Counted from the first letter of the stretch, positions 14,186 through 22,396 are shown. The stretch: 22,978 nt of DNA from CADEEN01 sp031389585 (GCA_031389585.1 JANMSS010000296.1:1-22978); one strand, 5' to 3'. The notes: generated by a model from the sequence alone, not told the origin. Program-made: numbers and translations.

Positions 14186-14791
14186 TCAGCGCCGGCGGCC
14201 CGCCAGCCGGATGCGCAGGGCTTCCTCCTGATCGGCCAGTTCGAGCTGGCCCTCGATCGTCGCCAGCGAACTGTCGATCTCGGGCAGCAGCACGTTCTCC
14301 AGCGCGCGGGCGCGCCGTTCGGTGCGACGGTACTCGGCCGCCAGCCGCTCGAGGTTGTTGCTGCCGGCGGCCAGCCGTGTCAGCAGCGGCAGCGCGGCGA
14401 CGAAGGCCGCGCGGCAGAAGCGTGCTTCGGGTGATGCGTCCACCGCGGGCGGCTCGGTGCCCGCCGCCGGCGCCAAGGTCGCGGCGAGCAAGGGCACGCC
14501 GAGGAACAACGAACGCTCGGTCCGCGGCGCTGCGGGGGACGGTGTCATCGGCGGGTAGGCCTGCAACCCGTCGAGTCCGTGACGCAGAAGCGCTTGGCGC
14601 AACGCGGCCTGGGCGTCGGTCAGCGCCTGCACGAGTTCTGCATGCAAGGCTTCGTACTGCGACAGGCCGCGCAGCATCTCGGCCGCCAGCAGCATGCGCT
14701 TCTCGTCGAGAAACTCGTAGCCCTGGCGCATCAACGCGCGCTCGTCGGTCAGCGCCAACGCGGCGCTGCGGGTCGCGGCAATCTCAGCCAT
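14186..14791 (-). CDS. atpD: V/A-type ATPase subunit D (central stalk)
   Basis: A 201-residue subunit D, the coiled-coil rotor shaft that turns inside the A3B3 head. The N-terminal helix contains 'LMRQGYEFLDEKRMLL' (about 20-35), equivalent to the family's 'A..G..LLK.KR..L', and the C-terminal helix contains 'NLERLAAEYRRTERRARALENVLLPEI' split over residues 156-182, matching the 'RRVNALE.v.iP' signature. The middle (about 75-120) is variable and rich in Pro and Ala. The ATG at 14791 overlaps the end of subunit B by 8 bases. It is the last gene of the ATPase operon. The length is normal for the family. Confidence 0.9.
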   Translation of the reverse strand: MAEIAATRSAALALTDERALMRQGYEFLDEKRMLLAAEMLRGLSQYEALHAELVQALTDAQAALRQALLRHGLDGLQAYPPMTPSPAAPRTERSLFLGVPLLAATLAPAAGTEPPAVDASPEARFCRAAFVAALPLLTRLAAGSNNLERLAAEYRRTERRARALENVLLPEIDSSLATIEGQLELADQEEALRIRLAGRRR

Positions 14792-16232
14792 CGCCGTCCG
14801 CTGCCTCGGTGGCCGCCGCTTCGGCGGTGGGCAAGTGGAGCGCGATCTGGGCGTCGCTCAGGCGTGCGAGCTCCTCGCGCGGCAGATCGGCCAGCAGGCG
14901 CCACCCGATCGCCAGCGTGTCGTCCAGGCTGCGCGCGGCGTCCTGGGCGACGAGTTCGCGCTCGAATCGCTCGCCGAAGGCGAGGTAGCGCCGATCGGTC
15001 TCGGTCAGCCCGTCTTGGCCCACCACGCTGGCCAGAATCCGCACCTTTGTGGCCTTCGCGTACGAGGCAAACAACTGGTGGCTCAACGCCGGGTGGTCGG
15101 CGTGGGTGAAGCCTTTGCCGGTGCCTTGGTCGAACAGGCGCGACAAGCTGGGCAGCACACTGATCGGCGGGTACACGCCCCGATGATCGAGCGCGCGGTC
15201 GAGCACGATCTGGCCCTCGGTGATGTAGCCGGTGAGATCGGGAATCGGGTGGCTGATGTCGTCGGCCGGCATCGTCAGCACGGGCAGCTGCGTCACGGTG
15301 CCGCGCACACCGCGGGCCGAGCCGGCACGCTCGTAGATCGTCGCCAGATCGGAGTACATGTAGCCGGGATAGCCGCGGCGGCTCGGGATCTCGCCATGAC
15401 GGGCCGAGACCTCGCGCAGCGCCTCGCAATAGTTCGTCATGTCGGTGAGGATCACCAGCACGTGACGGCCCTCGTCGAAGGCGAGGTACTCGGCGGCGGT
15501 CAAGGCCACGCGCGGTGTCAGCAGGCGCTGCGGGCTCGGCTCGCTGGCCAGGCTGAGGAACATCGCGGTATGGCCGAGGGCGCCGGAGTCTTCCATCGCG
15601 CGGCGAAAGTTCTCGGCCGCGTCGTAGGACACCCCGATGCCGACGAAGACGATCGCGAAGTCGCCGGCTGCGGCCGGCCCTGTGCTGCCTTGCGCGTTGC
15701 GCAGCCGCGCGTGCCGAGCGATCTCGATCGCCAGCCGGTCGTGGGGCAGGCCGCCGGACGAGAAGATCGGCAACTTCTGGCCGCGGATCAGGCTGTTGGT
15801 GAGATCGATGGCTGACACGCCGGTCTCGATGAAGTCGCGCGGCAGCGCCCGCTGTGCCGGGTTCATCGCCCGCGCGTCGATGCGTCGCCATTCGACCGCC
15901 GCCACCGGCGGACCCCCGTCGGCAGGCTGGCCCATGCCGTTGAAGACGCGCCCGAGCAGGCCGGGGCCGACACCGAATCGCACCGGTTCGCCGCGAAAGC
16001 GCACCCGCACGCCGGCCAGGCTGAGGCCTTGCGTGCTGTCCAGTACCTCGATCACGATGGTGTCATCGTCCAGGCTGGTGACGCGTCCCACGCGTGGCGT
16101 CGACGACGCCTTGTCGTCGTCCATCAGCACTTCGACCGCCTCGCCCAGCGTGACCTCGAAGTTGCGGCGCAGGAACAGCAGCGGCCCGTCGATGCGCAAC
16201 GCGGTGCCTTGGACGCTGAGTTCGGCCCACAT
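14784..16232 (-). CDS. atpB: V/A-type ATPase subunit B (non-catalytic)
   Basis: A 482-residue regulatory B subunit of the A3B3 hexamer. The nucleotide-binding loop reads 'FSSGGLPHDRLAIEIARHA', lacking the GKT of a true Walker A, as is normal for B. Other signatures are 'GVGPGLLGRVFNGMGQPADG' (split across about 88-107), 'VILTDMTNYCEALREVS', 'RRGYPGYMYSDLATIYERAG' and 'DDISHPIPDLTGYITEGQI', the last typical of B subunits. It supplies residues, including an arginine, to the catalytic site on subunit A. ATG 16232 lies 2 bases after the subunit A stop and gives the family N-terminus 'MWAELSVQGTALRI'; an upstream in-frame extension lies inside the A gene. The C-terminus is alanine- and acid-rich. 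Confidence 0.95.
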   Translation of the reverse strand: MWAELSVQGTALRIDGPLLFLRRNFEVTLGEAVEVLMDDDKASSTPRVGRVTSLDDDTIVIEVLDSTQGLSLAGVRVRFRGEPVRFGVGPGLLGRVFNGMGQPADGGPPVAAVEWRRIDARAMNPAQRALPRDFIETGVSAIDLTNSLIRGQKLPIFSSGGLPHDRLAIEIARHARLRNAQGSTGPAAAGDFAIVFVGIGVSYDAAENFRRAMEDSGALGHTAMFLSLASEPSPQRLLTPRVALTAAEYLAFDEGRHVLVILTDMTNYCEALREVSARHGEIPSRRGYPGYMYSDLATIYERAGSARGVRGTVTQLPVLTMPADDISHPIPDLTGYITEGQIVLDRALDHRGVYPPISVLPSLSRLFDQGTGKGFTHADHPALSHQLFASYAKATKVRILASVVGQDGLTETDRRYLAFGERFERELVAQDAARSLDDTLAIGWRLLADLPREELARLSDAQIALHLPTAEAAATEAADGDG

Positions 16233-16234
16233 CG

Positions 16235-17968
16235 TCAGCCCCTCTTCGCGGCGCCAGCAGGTGCCGCTCCCAGCGCCGCGAGTTCGCGTTCCAGCTGCGG
16301 CCACAGTTCGCCAAAGCGCGCGATGTCGTCTTCGCCGATCTCCTCGCCCATGCGCTGCAGGCGGCGGTGCACCGGCAGCGCGGCGATCTGCTCGGGCCTT
16401 GCGCCGCGCTCGAGCGCCTCACGCGCCAAGGCGATGAAGCGCATCACCAGGCGCAGCATCTCGCTCTGCCGCTCGGCCGAGCAATAGCGGTCGATGGGCG
16501 AGAACGCCGACTGGCGCAGCAGCGCCTCGTTGACCAGTTCGGCCGCCAGCAGCGTCAGTTGCTGCGCCGGCGGCAAGGCGTCCTTGCCGACGATGCGCGC
16601 CATGCGCTCCAGGTGCGCCTGCTCTTCCAGCAATGCGAGCAGCTTCTCGCGTTGGCGCAGCCAGTTGTCGTTGCCGTGTGTGGTCCACCACGGCGCGAAG
16701 CGCGCCGCATCGACCGCGTAAGACTGCAAGGGATGGATCGCAGGATAGAAGCGGGCCTGCGCGCGTTCGCGGTCCAGCCCCCAGAAGCAGCCGACATAGC
16801 GCTTGGTGTGGCTGGTCACGGGCTCGGAGAAATCGCCACCCGGCGGACTCACCGCGCCGATGATGGTCAGCGAGCCTTCGCGACCGCACAGGCTGGTCGT
16901 GCGCGCCGCGCGTTCGTAGAACTCGGCCAGCCGCGAACTCAGGTACGCAGGGTAGCCGGCCTCGCCGGGCAACTCGCCCAGTCGACCCGAGACCTCGCGC
17001 AGCGCCTCGGCCCAGCGGCTGGTCGAGTCGGCCATCAGCGCCACGTGCAGACCCTGGTCGCGGAAATACTCGGCCACCGTGACGGCGGTGTAGATGCTGG
17101 CTTCGCGCGCCGCCACCGGCATGTTCGACGCATTGGCGATGATCACCGTGCGTTCCATCAGCGCGCGGCCGGTGCGCGGGTCGGTGAGTTGCGGAAACTC
17201 GTCGAGCACTTCGGCCATCTCGTTGCCGCGTTCGCCGCATCCGACGTAGACGATGATGTCCGCGTGGCACCACTTGGCCAGCGTCTCCTGCAGCACCGTC
17301 TTGCCGGTGCCGAAGCCGCCCGGAATCGCCGCGCGGCCGCCGCGCGCCACCGGGAACAAGGTGTCGAGGATGCGCTGCCCGGTCACGAGCGGCTCGTTGG
17401 CCGGCAGCCGTTGCGCCACCGGCCGCGGCTGACGCACCGGCCAACGGTGGAAGAGTCCGATCGGGTGCTCGCGGCCCGACGCGTCGCGCAGCGTGCCCAC
17501 GGTCGCGCCGGCATCGATCTCTGCGCGCGCTGCGATGTTCAGGACCACCCCGCTCACGTTGGGCGGCAACATGCACAGCCTGGCGTGCGCAGAGCCTTCG
17601 ACTTCGCCGACGATGGCGCCGGGCAAAAGCGCATCGCCCACGGAGACGGCCGGCACGAACACGAATCGCGCAGGGGGTTCGTGCTCGTCGATGTCCAGGC
17701 GGCGCAGCAGGCCGTCGTAAATCCGGCCCAGCAGGCCCGGACCGAGCTTCACCGACAGCGGCGCCCCGGTGCCGACCACCGGATCGCCGGGCTTGAGGCC
17801 GGTGGTGTCTTCGTAGACTTGGGCGACGAAGGTGTCGCCGTCCAGGCGGATGATTTCTCCGGGCAAGCGGTTGCGGCCGACCTCGACCGCTTCGCCGACC
17901 TGGAACGGCTCGACCGCCGAGGCATGCAGCACGGGCCCGCTGATCGAGCGGATGTGCGCGATGTTCAT
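16235..17968 (-). CDS. atpA: V/A-type ATPase catalytic subunit A
   Basis: A 577-residue catalytic subunit of usual length. The Walker A loop 'GGFGTGKT' is at 217-224, the catalytic glutamate is in 'GCGERGNEM' (Glu246), and the Walker B region is 'VALMADSTSRWAEALREVS' (309-327). The 'bulge' insertion that separates A from F-type beta subunits is present (about 110-190), including 'LCMLPPNVSG'. Further signatures are 'SSRLAEFYERA' and 'GAVSPPGGDFSEPV'. Everything needed for ATP hydrolysis or synthesis is intact. The ATG overlaps the subunit E stop as ATGA, and subunit B follows after 2 bases. Confidence 0.97.
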   Translation of the reverse strand: MNIAHIRSISGPVLHASAVEPFQVGEAVEVGRNRLPGEIIRLDGDTFVAQVYEDTTGLKPGDPVVGTGAPLSVKLGPGLLGRIYDGLLRRLDIDEHEPPARFVFVPAVSVGDALLPGAIVGEVEGSAHARLCMLPPNVSGVVLNIAARAEIDAGATVGTLRDASGREHPIGLFHRWPVRQPRPVAQRLPANEPLVTGQRILDTLFPVARGGRAAIPGGFGTGKTVLQETLAKWCHADIIVYVGCGERGNEMAEVLDEFPQLTDPRTGRALMERTVIIANASNMPVAAREASIYTAVTVAEYFRDQGLHVALMADSTSRWAEALREVSGRLGELPGEAGYPAYLSSRLAEFYERAARTTSLCGREGSLTIIGAVSPPGGDFSEPVTSHTKRYVGCFWGLDRERAQARFYPAIHPLQSYAVDAARFAPWWTTHGNDNWLRQREKLLALLEEQAHLERMARIVGKDALPPAQQLTLLAAELVNEALLRQSAFSPIDRYCSAERQSEMLRLVMRFIALAREALERGARPEQIAALPVHRRLQRMGEEIGEDDIARFGELWPQLERELAALGAAPAGAAKRG

Positions 17969-18609
17969 GCCGCGGCCGCCCCCGGCTCACCCGGATCGAG
18001 CCGCGCCAGCAACGCTGATTCGACCCGCGCGCGATCGGCCAACAGCGCGCGGGGCCTGCTGTCCAGGCGCACGCCGCCGGCTTCGATCACCAGACCGATC
18101 TGCAGATTTGCGTCGGCGCGCAGTGTCGCATCGGGCACGCCGTCGGCGCGCAGCAGCTCGGTCAAGGCGGACCGCTCGGCATCGCTCCAGGCTGCCGGAT
18201 GGCTCAGCACCCAACCCGTCGCCGGCAGGCGCGAACGGGCGATTGCGATCTGCGCGGCCAGCCAGCGCGATCGTGCGGCCTTGTCGCCCCAGCGCTGTTC
18301 GATCGCGCGGCCGAGGCGCGGCCAGGCGGCCGCCAGCGCCTGGAGCGCGCGCACCGAGGCCTGGCGCCGGGTTGCCGTCTCGAGTTCGGCACGCACTTGC
18401 AGCGTTTGCTGGGCATCGGTGGCGCGCATTTCCTGGATCGCACGGCGCAATTGCCGACGCGCCTTCACGCGCGCGCGGCGGCGGATCTGCTCGGCCTCGA
18501 GCGCGGCGTCGTCGAGCAACTTGCGCTGCTGCTCGGTCACTTTCTGCCCGATCTCCTGCACCAGTGCGTCGGCCTGCAGCCCCGCGCGGCTCGGCGTGGC
18601 CGCGTTCAT
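17965..18609 (-). CDS. atpE: V/A-type ATPase subunit E (peripheral stalk)
   Basis: A 214-residue subunit E-like protein. The first 100 residues are a charged helix rich in Gln, Arg and Glu ('QKVTEQQRKLLDDAALEAEQI'-type pattern, about 22-42), as in the stator coiled coil paired with subunit G/H. The C-terminal globular part has 'DATLRADANLQIGLVIEAGGV' in positions 163-183 as the mixed alpha/beta head that binds the top of the A3B3 ring; 'GGV.l....g....d.s...rl' is the family's typical ending. The sequence is much more arginine-rich than Gram-positive or Thermus homologues. Assignment rests on this pattern and on place: it overlaps F upstream and A downstream by ATGA. Confidence 0.8.
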   Translation of the reverse strand: MNAATPSRAGLQADALVQEIGQKVTEQQRKLLDDAALEAEQIRRRARVKARRQLRRAIQEMRATDAQQTLQVRAELETATRRQASVRALQALAAAWPRLGRAIEQRWGDKAARSRWLAAQIAIARSRLPATGWVLSHPAAWSDAERSALTELLRADGVPDATLRADANLQIGLVIEAGGVRLDSRPRALLADRARVESALLARLDPGEPGAAAA

Positions 18610-18902
18610 ATCTCGATGCCCAGGACCGCCCGCATCCGACGGGCAAAGCCCGGGTCGGCCTGCGGCGCGGTGATCTCGGGCATGACCACAACCAGCGGTG
18701 ACTCGCGCGCCAGTGCCTGCCGCAGCACCTGCGGCGCAAGCGCGTCGGCGCAGCGGCGGCTCAGGATGATCAGCGACGCATGCTCGAGCGCATGGTGGAA
18801 CTCGGCGCCCAGGTCCGCAGGCGCCGGGCTGCGCGTGTCCACTCCGGTGAGGGCAAAGCCCGCACAGACGAGTTCATCGCCGATCACGATGATCGCAGCC
18901 AT
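18606..18902 (-). CDS. atpF: V/A-type ATPase subunit F (central stalk)
   Basis: A 98-residue subunit F, a small Rossmann-like domain attached to subunit D in the rotor. It shows 'AAIIVIGDELVCAGFALTGV' (2-21), the match to the family's 'i.viGd.dtv.GFrLaGv', then 'ASLIILSRRCADAL' (about 42-55) and 'SPLVVVMPEIT'. The ATG at 18902 was chosen because the family motif begins right there; an upstream in-frame start at 18932 would lie in the repeat. Its stop overlaps the subunit E start by ATGA. The gap to subunit K upstream is 162 bases, the only large one in the operon. Confidence 0.9.
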   Translation of the reverse strand: MAAIIVIGDELVCAGFALTGVDTRSPAPADLGAEFHHALEHASLIILSRRCADALAPQVLRQALARESPLVVVMPEITAPQADPGFARRMRAVLGIEI

Positions 18903-18914
18903 CGCCTCAGGCCT

Positions 18915-19060
18915 GCGCAGGGCCGCTCCCAAGCCTGTCCTGAGCCCTGCAATTCCGATCGCCCTGAGCTTGTGTTTCCGGTCATCCTGAGCTTGTCGAA
19001 GGAAGGGAGGGCGGCCTGAGCTCCCCTTGGGGGGCGCGAACGAAGTGAGCTTGGGGCTGT
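18915..19060. repeat. composite intergenic repeat, copy 2, inside the ATPase operon
   Basis: This fills the K-F gap. It opens with GCGCAGGGCCGCTCCCAAGC followed by CTGTCCTGAGC, as in copy 1 with one extra T, and closes with a CTCCCCTTGGGGGGC...CTTGGGG block (19021-19056). Between them CCTGAGC recurs at 18939, 18963, 18986 and 19015; two units continue as CTTGTG or CTTGTCGAAGG. The CCTGAGCTTGTCGAAGG core is a motif I recognise from intergenic DNA of many proteobacteria. Both copies have the same orientation on the + strand. Confidence 0.65.
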
Positions 19061-19064
19061 CAAC

Positions 19065-19421
19065 TCAGGCTCGATTCAGGATCAGGATCGCGACGATCAG
19101 GCCATAGATCGCGATGCCTTCGGCCAGGCCAACCAGGATCAGCACGCGGCCGAGCAACTCGGGTTTCTCGGCCAGCGCGCCGACGGCCGCACTGCCGACC
19201 ATGCCCACCGCATAGCCGGCCGCCAGTGTGCTCAGTCCCGCTGCCACGGCAGCCGAAATGAAGGCCCAGCGCAGCACCTCGGGGTCGGCGGCGGCCGCGC
19301 CGGCCGCCGCCGGACCCTGGGCGCCTGCAGGCATCGAGGTGATCAGGAACAGCGCCGTACCCGCAATCGCAACGGCGAAAAGTACGAGCATCGAGGTGGC
19401 GACTTTGTGGCCTGACTTCAT
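19065..19421 (-). CDS. atpK: V/A-type ATPase subunit K (proteolipid, c-ring)
   Basis: A 118-residue membrane proteolipid. Residues 8-29 form a hydrophobic leader, followed by an Ala/Gly/Pro linker (31-46), then a two-helix hairpin (50-84 and 88-116) joined by 'AEKPEL'. Glu101 in 'GLAEGIAIYGLIVA' is the ion carrier. The first helix has no glutamine at the position used by Na+ rings, and Gly follows Glu101 where Na+ F-type rings have Ser/Thr, so H+ is more likely; this is inference. The leader may be a cleaved signal sequence. The gene overlaps subunit I by ATGA and is followed by a 162-base repeat-filled gap. GGGAG precedes the start. Confidence 0.92.
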   Translation of the reverse strand: MKSGHKVATSMLVLFAVAIAGTALFLITSMPAGAQGPAAAGAAAADPEVLRWAFISAAVAAGLSTLAAGYAVGMVGSAAVGALAEKPELLGRVLILVGLAEGIAIYGLIVAILILNRA

Positions 19422-21271
19422 GGGCGACTCCCGGTTCGTGGCATGGATTCAATCAGTGGCGGCGGCAGCGGCCGAAAGACGCGGCCGGTGCCTCTGAGGA
19501 AGCGAACGAAGAACTCGAACAGCAGCAGGCGCGTGGTCTGGATGCTCACGACCAGCCCCTCCAGCACCAGAATCAGCACGTTGCCGGCCACGAGCACGAT
19601 CCAGTAGCCGATGGCGCCGCTGGCTTCGGCCACGCCGGTGACGGCTGCCGACAACCCGGCGTGCGCCAGCGCGAAGGCGCCGACGCGCGCGAACGACACC
19701 GTGTTGACGACGAGTTGCAGGGCCTGCTCGACGAACTGTGCCAGCCCACGCCCGAGCGCGGCCAGGCGACTCGCCTCAGCGTTCCACGCGGAACCCGTGG
19801 CCGCCCACAACGCACCCACCGCAACCAACCAGAGCGCTTCGGGCCAGGCGACGGCGGCCAGCGCGCCGGCATAGGCCACCACGAGCCCGGCATCGCCAGC
19901 CCACCACTGCCGGCCCGCGTGGCGCCAGAAGGCCTGCGCGGCATTCAACGCCAGGCCGCCAAGCAGGATCAGTGCCCCCAGGCCGATGGCCACACCGAGC
20001 ACAGCGACCGGCTCGTGCAGTGGGTGCAGCCACAGTGCCGGGATCAGGTCCTCGCGTGCGAACACGCTGCCGAACAGCACGCCGAACAGCATGGCCATCA
20101 AGCCGCCCGGAATCAGCAGCACCAGCATCGGCAGGCGCTTGTGCAACAGCCAACCGGCTGCGCACAACACAGCCCCCTGGCCGATGTCGCCGAACATGAA
20201 GCCGAACAGCAGCGGCGCGAGGATCGCGACCAGCGGGCTCGGATCGGCCTCGTCGCGGCCGGGCTGGCCCAGCATGCTGGCGAAGCCCTCGAACGCGCGC
20301 ACCCAAGGCGGATTGGCCAGCAGCGACGGCGGCTCGGACCCGGCCGGCGGCTCGGGGAACTGCACCACGCAACGCAGTCCCTGCCGGTCCAGCGGGACAC
20401 AGAAGGCGGCTTCGTCGCCGTGGGTTGTCCAGCCGGTGACCCAGACCAGACGCTCGCTTGCCGACAACGCGGCGCCGTGCCGGATCAGCCACTCGACGAT
20501 TTCGATGTCGGCCAGCGCGCCAGCAAGGTCATGCTTCTCCGCCAGCGCATGCAATGCACGTTCGTTCGCCATGCGGCGCTGCTCGAGGGCGATACGTCGG
20601 TCGGACACCTCGCGCGCCGCCTGTGCCACGCTGCCACGCAGGTCGGTCGGCCAGACGATGCGCCTCGCCTTGCGCGTGGCAAAGAGTTCGTCGACCGAGG
20701 TCATCGCGTCGCGGCGGCCGACCAGCATGACCAGGTCTTCGTCCCGCTCCGCGGCGGTGGACGCAATCGTCAGCGCCAGCATGTCGGCGGGCAGCGCCGT
20801 CACCGGGCTGCGGGCCTTCACCGCATAGACGCGCGCATCGACCAGGAAACGACCGGCCGCAGCGAGCAGATCCGGCTGCGGGAGCAATGCGGGGTCGACC
20901 TCGAGCAGGCAGCCAAGGTCCGCGAGTGCAGTCAGTTGCCCGGTCAGGCGTTCGAAGTCGGCGATCAGGGGCTCGGCCTGGGTGCGCCAGGCGTCGAGTT
21001 GTGCGACCCGGCCAGCGAGCGTCGCGGCCGGATCGCTGATGCGGATTGCCCTCGGCGGGCGCTCCGCGGGCCAGTGCGCCCGGTAGCTCTTGGCCAGAGC
21101 GTGGAATTGCTCGAGCAAGCGCTCGGCCCCACCGATGACCAGTGGCGCGGCGCGCCGCGCGTGCGTCTGCAATTCGACCGCACCGGTGCGGGCGAGCGCT
21201 TCGAGCACCCGAGCCAGTTCCTCACGCGAGGTCGTGAGCTCGAACCACTTGCAGGCTTGCGGGCGCAGCAT
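19418..21271 (-). CDS. atpI: V/A-type ATPase subunit I (membrane stator, a-subunit equivalent)
   Basis: A 617-residue subunit I. Residues 1-340 are the cytoplasmic arm with two charged helical stretches (about 80-115 and 215-250). About 345-590 form the membrane part, opening with 'APLLFGFMFGDIGQG' (352-366), the counterpart of the family's 'YG.MFGD.GyG'. The ion-path signature 'NTVSFARVGAFALAHAGL' (523-540) holds Arg529, and 'LEGLVVSIQTTRLLLFEFFVRF' is split across 570-591 with Arg581; both arginines are family hallmarks. The ATG at 21271 shares one base with the subunit C stop. A longer open frame upstream lies in the C gene and was rejected. Confidence 0.95.
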   Translation of the reverse strand: MLRPQACKWFELTTSREELARVLEALARTGAVELQTHARRAAPLVIGGAERLLEQFHALAKSYRAHWPAERPPRAIRISDPAATLAGRVAQLDAWRTQAEPLIADFERLTGQLTALADLGCLLEVDPALLPQPDLLAAAGRFLVDARVYAVKARSPVTALPADMLALTIASTAAERDEDLVMLVGRRDAMTSVDELFATRKARRIVWPTDLRGSVAQAAREVSDRRIALEQRRMANERALHALAEKHDLAGALADIEIVEWLIRHGAALSASERLVWVTGWTTHGDEAAFCVPLDRQGLRCVVQFPEPPAGSEPPSLLANPPWVRAFEGFASMLGQPGRDEADPSPLVAILAPLLFGFMFGDIGQGAVLCAAGWLLHKRLPMLVLLIPGGLMAMLFGVLFGSVFAREDLIPALWLHPLHEPVAVLGVAIGLGALILLGGLALNAAQAFWRHAGRQWWAGDAGLVVAYAGALAAVAWPEALWLVAVGALWAATGSAWNAEASRLAALGRGLAQFVEQALQLVVNTVSFARVGAFALAHAGLSAAVTGVAEASGAIGYWIVLVAGNVLILVLEGLVVSIQTTRLLLFEFFVRFLRGTGRVFRPLPPPLIESMPRTGSRP

Positions 21272-22047
21272 CACGCGGCTTGCGGCTCGGGCCGGACCTC
21301 GAACAACGCTCGCACGACCAGGCCGCCGCGCAGCCGCTCGACGTCCAGCGCCACCAGGGCGAGATGGGCGAGGGCGGCCACGGCCGACGCGGCGTGCCGA
21401 CGAAACAGCTGCAGCAGGGCGTGGCGCGTCGACTCGTTGGCTGCGGCGCGTGCGTTGTCCGCGCCAAGTAGTCGCGGAAGCAGCAACTCGGCGGGTCGGA
21501 GCAGCAGCGCAGGATCGGCGACATCGGCCGGCAACAGGCGTGTCCATTCATCCAGCCATCGCGTTGCGATGTTGCCGTCGCGGCCTCGCGCGTCCGGCGA
21601 GCGCGACCCGGCCAACGCCGCCAGGCCTGCGGCCCGCACTGCGCGCCCAGTGAGTTCCGGGGCCGGTTGCGCGTAGGCCACCAAGGGCTCGTCGCGCTGC
21701 AGCCAGCGCGCGGTGTGAGTGCCGCGCTGCAGCGCGTCGATCAGCGCCAGATCACTCAGCATGCCGAACCATCGCGCGGCCGGCTGCCAGCGCGGCGGCA
21801 ACCAGCTCGAGAGCTCGTCGACGTAGTGGCGCCACCGTGAGCGCAGGTGGCGCTCGATCCGGTGCGCGTCGCTGGCATCTTCGAGCCCTTCGACCCAGGT
21901 TGCCATCGGCCCGGACCGAGCGAGCGCGAGGTAGTGACTCGCTGTGCGGCTGGCCTCCAGCACCTGCCACGCGAGCGGCTCCGGCAGCCCGCCGTGGCGC
22001 GCCTGCAGGCGCGCCTGGACGTAGGCAAACTCAGGGTGCACCGTCAT
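21271..22047 (-). CDS. atpC: V/A-type ATPase subunit C/d-like protein (divergent)
   Basis: A 258-residue mostly helical protein in the place of subunit C (AC39/d), the funnel between rotor shaft and c-ring. Features in keeping with this are an N-terminal 'YVQARLQARHG' like the family's 'Y..aR.ra.....l', many Trp and Arg residues, and its position directly ahead of subunit I. It is 60-80 residues shorter than well-known members (about 320-340) and I see no single strong signature, so the assignment rests largely on gene order. It overlaps subunit G by 17 bases and subunit I by one base (TGATG). Confidence 0.65.
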   Translation of the reverse strand: MTVHPEFAYVQARLQARHGGLPEPLAWQVLEASRTASHYLALARSGPMATWVEGLEDASDAHRIERHLRSRWRHYVDELSSWLPPRWQPAARWFGMLSDLALIDALQRGTHTARWLQRDEPLVAYAQPAPELTGRAVRAAGLAALAGSRSPDARGRDGNIATRWLDEWTRLLPADVADPALLLRPAELLLPRLLGADNARAAANESTRHALLQLFRRHAASAVAALAHLALVALDVERLRGGLVVRALFEVRPEPQAA

Positions 22048-22396
22048 GGGGGCCGCCGCTGCGTCCCGTGGTCAGCAACTCTGCAACCTGATCGACGGCA
22101 GCGGCAAGCGTCGACTCTTCCAGCCGATGCTGCGCGCCGGCCGACGCGACAGCGGCGTCGCGCAACGCCCGCAGCCGCTCGTCCAGTGCCTTGCCATGGG
22201 CATGCTGCCAGCGAGCGACGCGGTCCATCGAGCGGTTGACGATGGCCAGTGCGTCTTCGCGTGCGATCTCCTGCAGAGTGCGCGCCTGCTCTCGGGCCAG
22301 CTCGACGCTGGCCCCGGCGTCGCGCTCCGCGCGCAGCACCCGCTCGATGGCCTGCGCCGCAGTCTCGGGTGCGTGGGTGTCGTTGCGCGCGTTCAT
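22031..22396 (-). CDS. V/A-type ATPase subunit G/H-like peripheral-stalk protein
   Basis: A 121-residue, almost fully helical protein with heptad-like spacing and many Ala, Glu, Arg and Gln. It opens with 'AAQAIERVLRAERDAG' (13-28), which matches the usual start of prokaryotic subunit G/H ('i..vl.aE.eA...i..A...A..i...A'), continues with 'AREQARTLQEIAREDALAIV', and ends in a Gly-rich tail. It would pair with subunit E in the stator. The ATG 22396 overlaps a short upstream reading frame by ATGA and lacks a ribosome-binding site of its own. It is the first of the nine ATPase genes. Confidence 0.75.
   Translation of the reverse strand: MNARNDTHAPETAAQAIERVLRAERDAGASVELAREQARTLQEIAREDALAIVNRSMDRVARWQHAHGKALDERLRALRDAAVASAGAQHRLEESTLAAAVDQVAELLTTGRSGGPHDGAP

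Noticed and set aside
16367..18673. Very long open frame (768 codons) on the + strand opposite ATPase genes A and E
   Set aside because: It is antisense to genes with clear catalytic motifs; long open shadows are normal in such GC-rich DNA, and its translation is low-complexity His/Arg/Gln-rich without any domain.
18939..19021. CCTGAGC units as a CRISPR or tandem-repeat array
   Set aside because: The units are only 7-15 bases long and irregularly spaced, with no constant repeat of CRISPR length.
19661..21676. Long + strand frame (671 codons) opposite subunit I
   Set aside because: Same reason; subunit I has unmistakable membrane signatures on the - strand.
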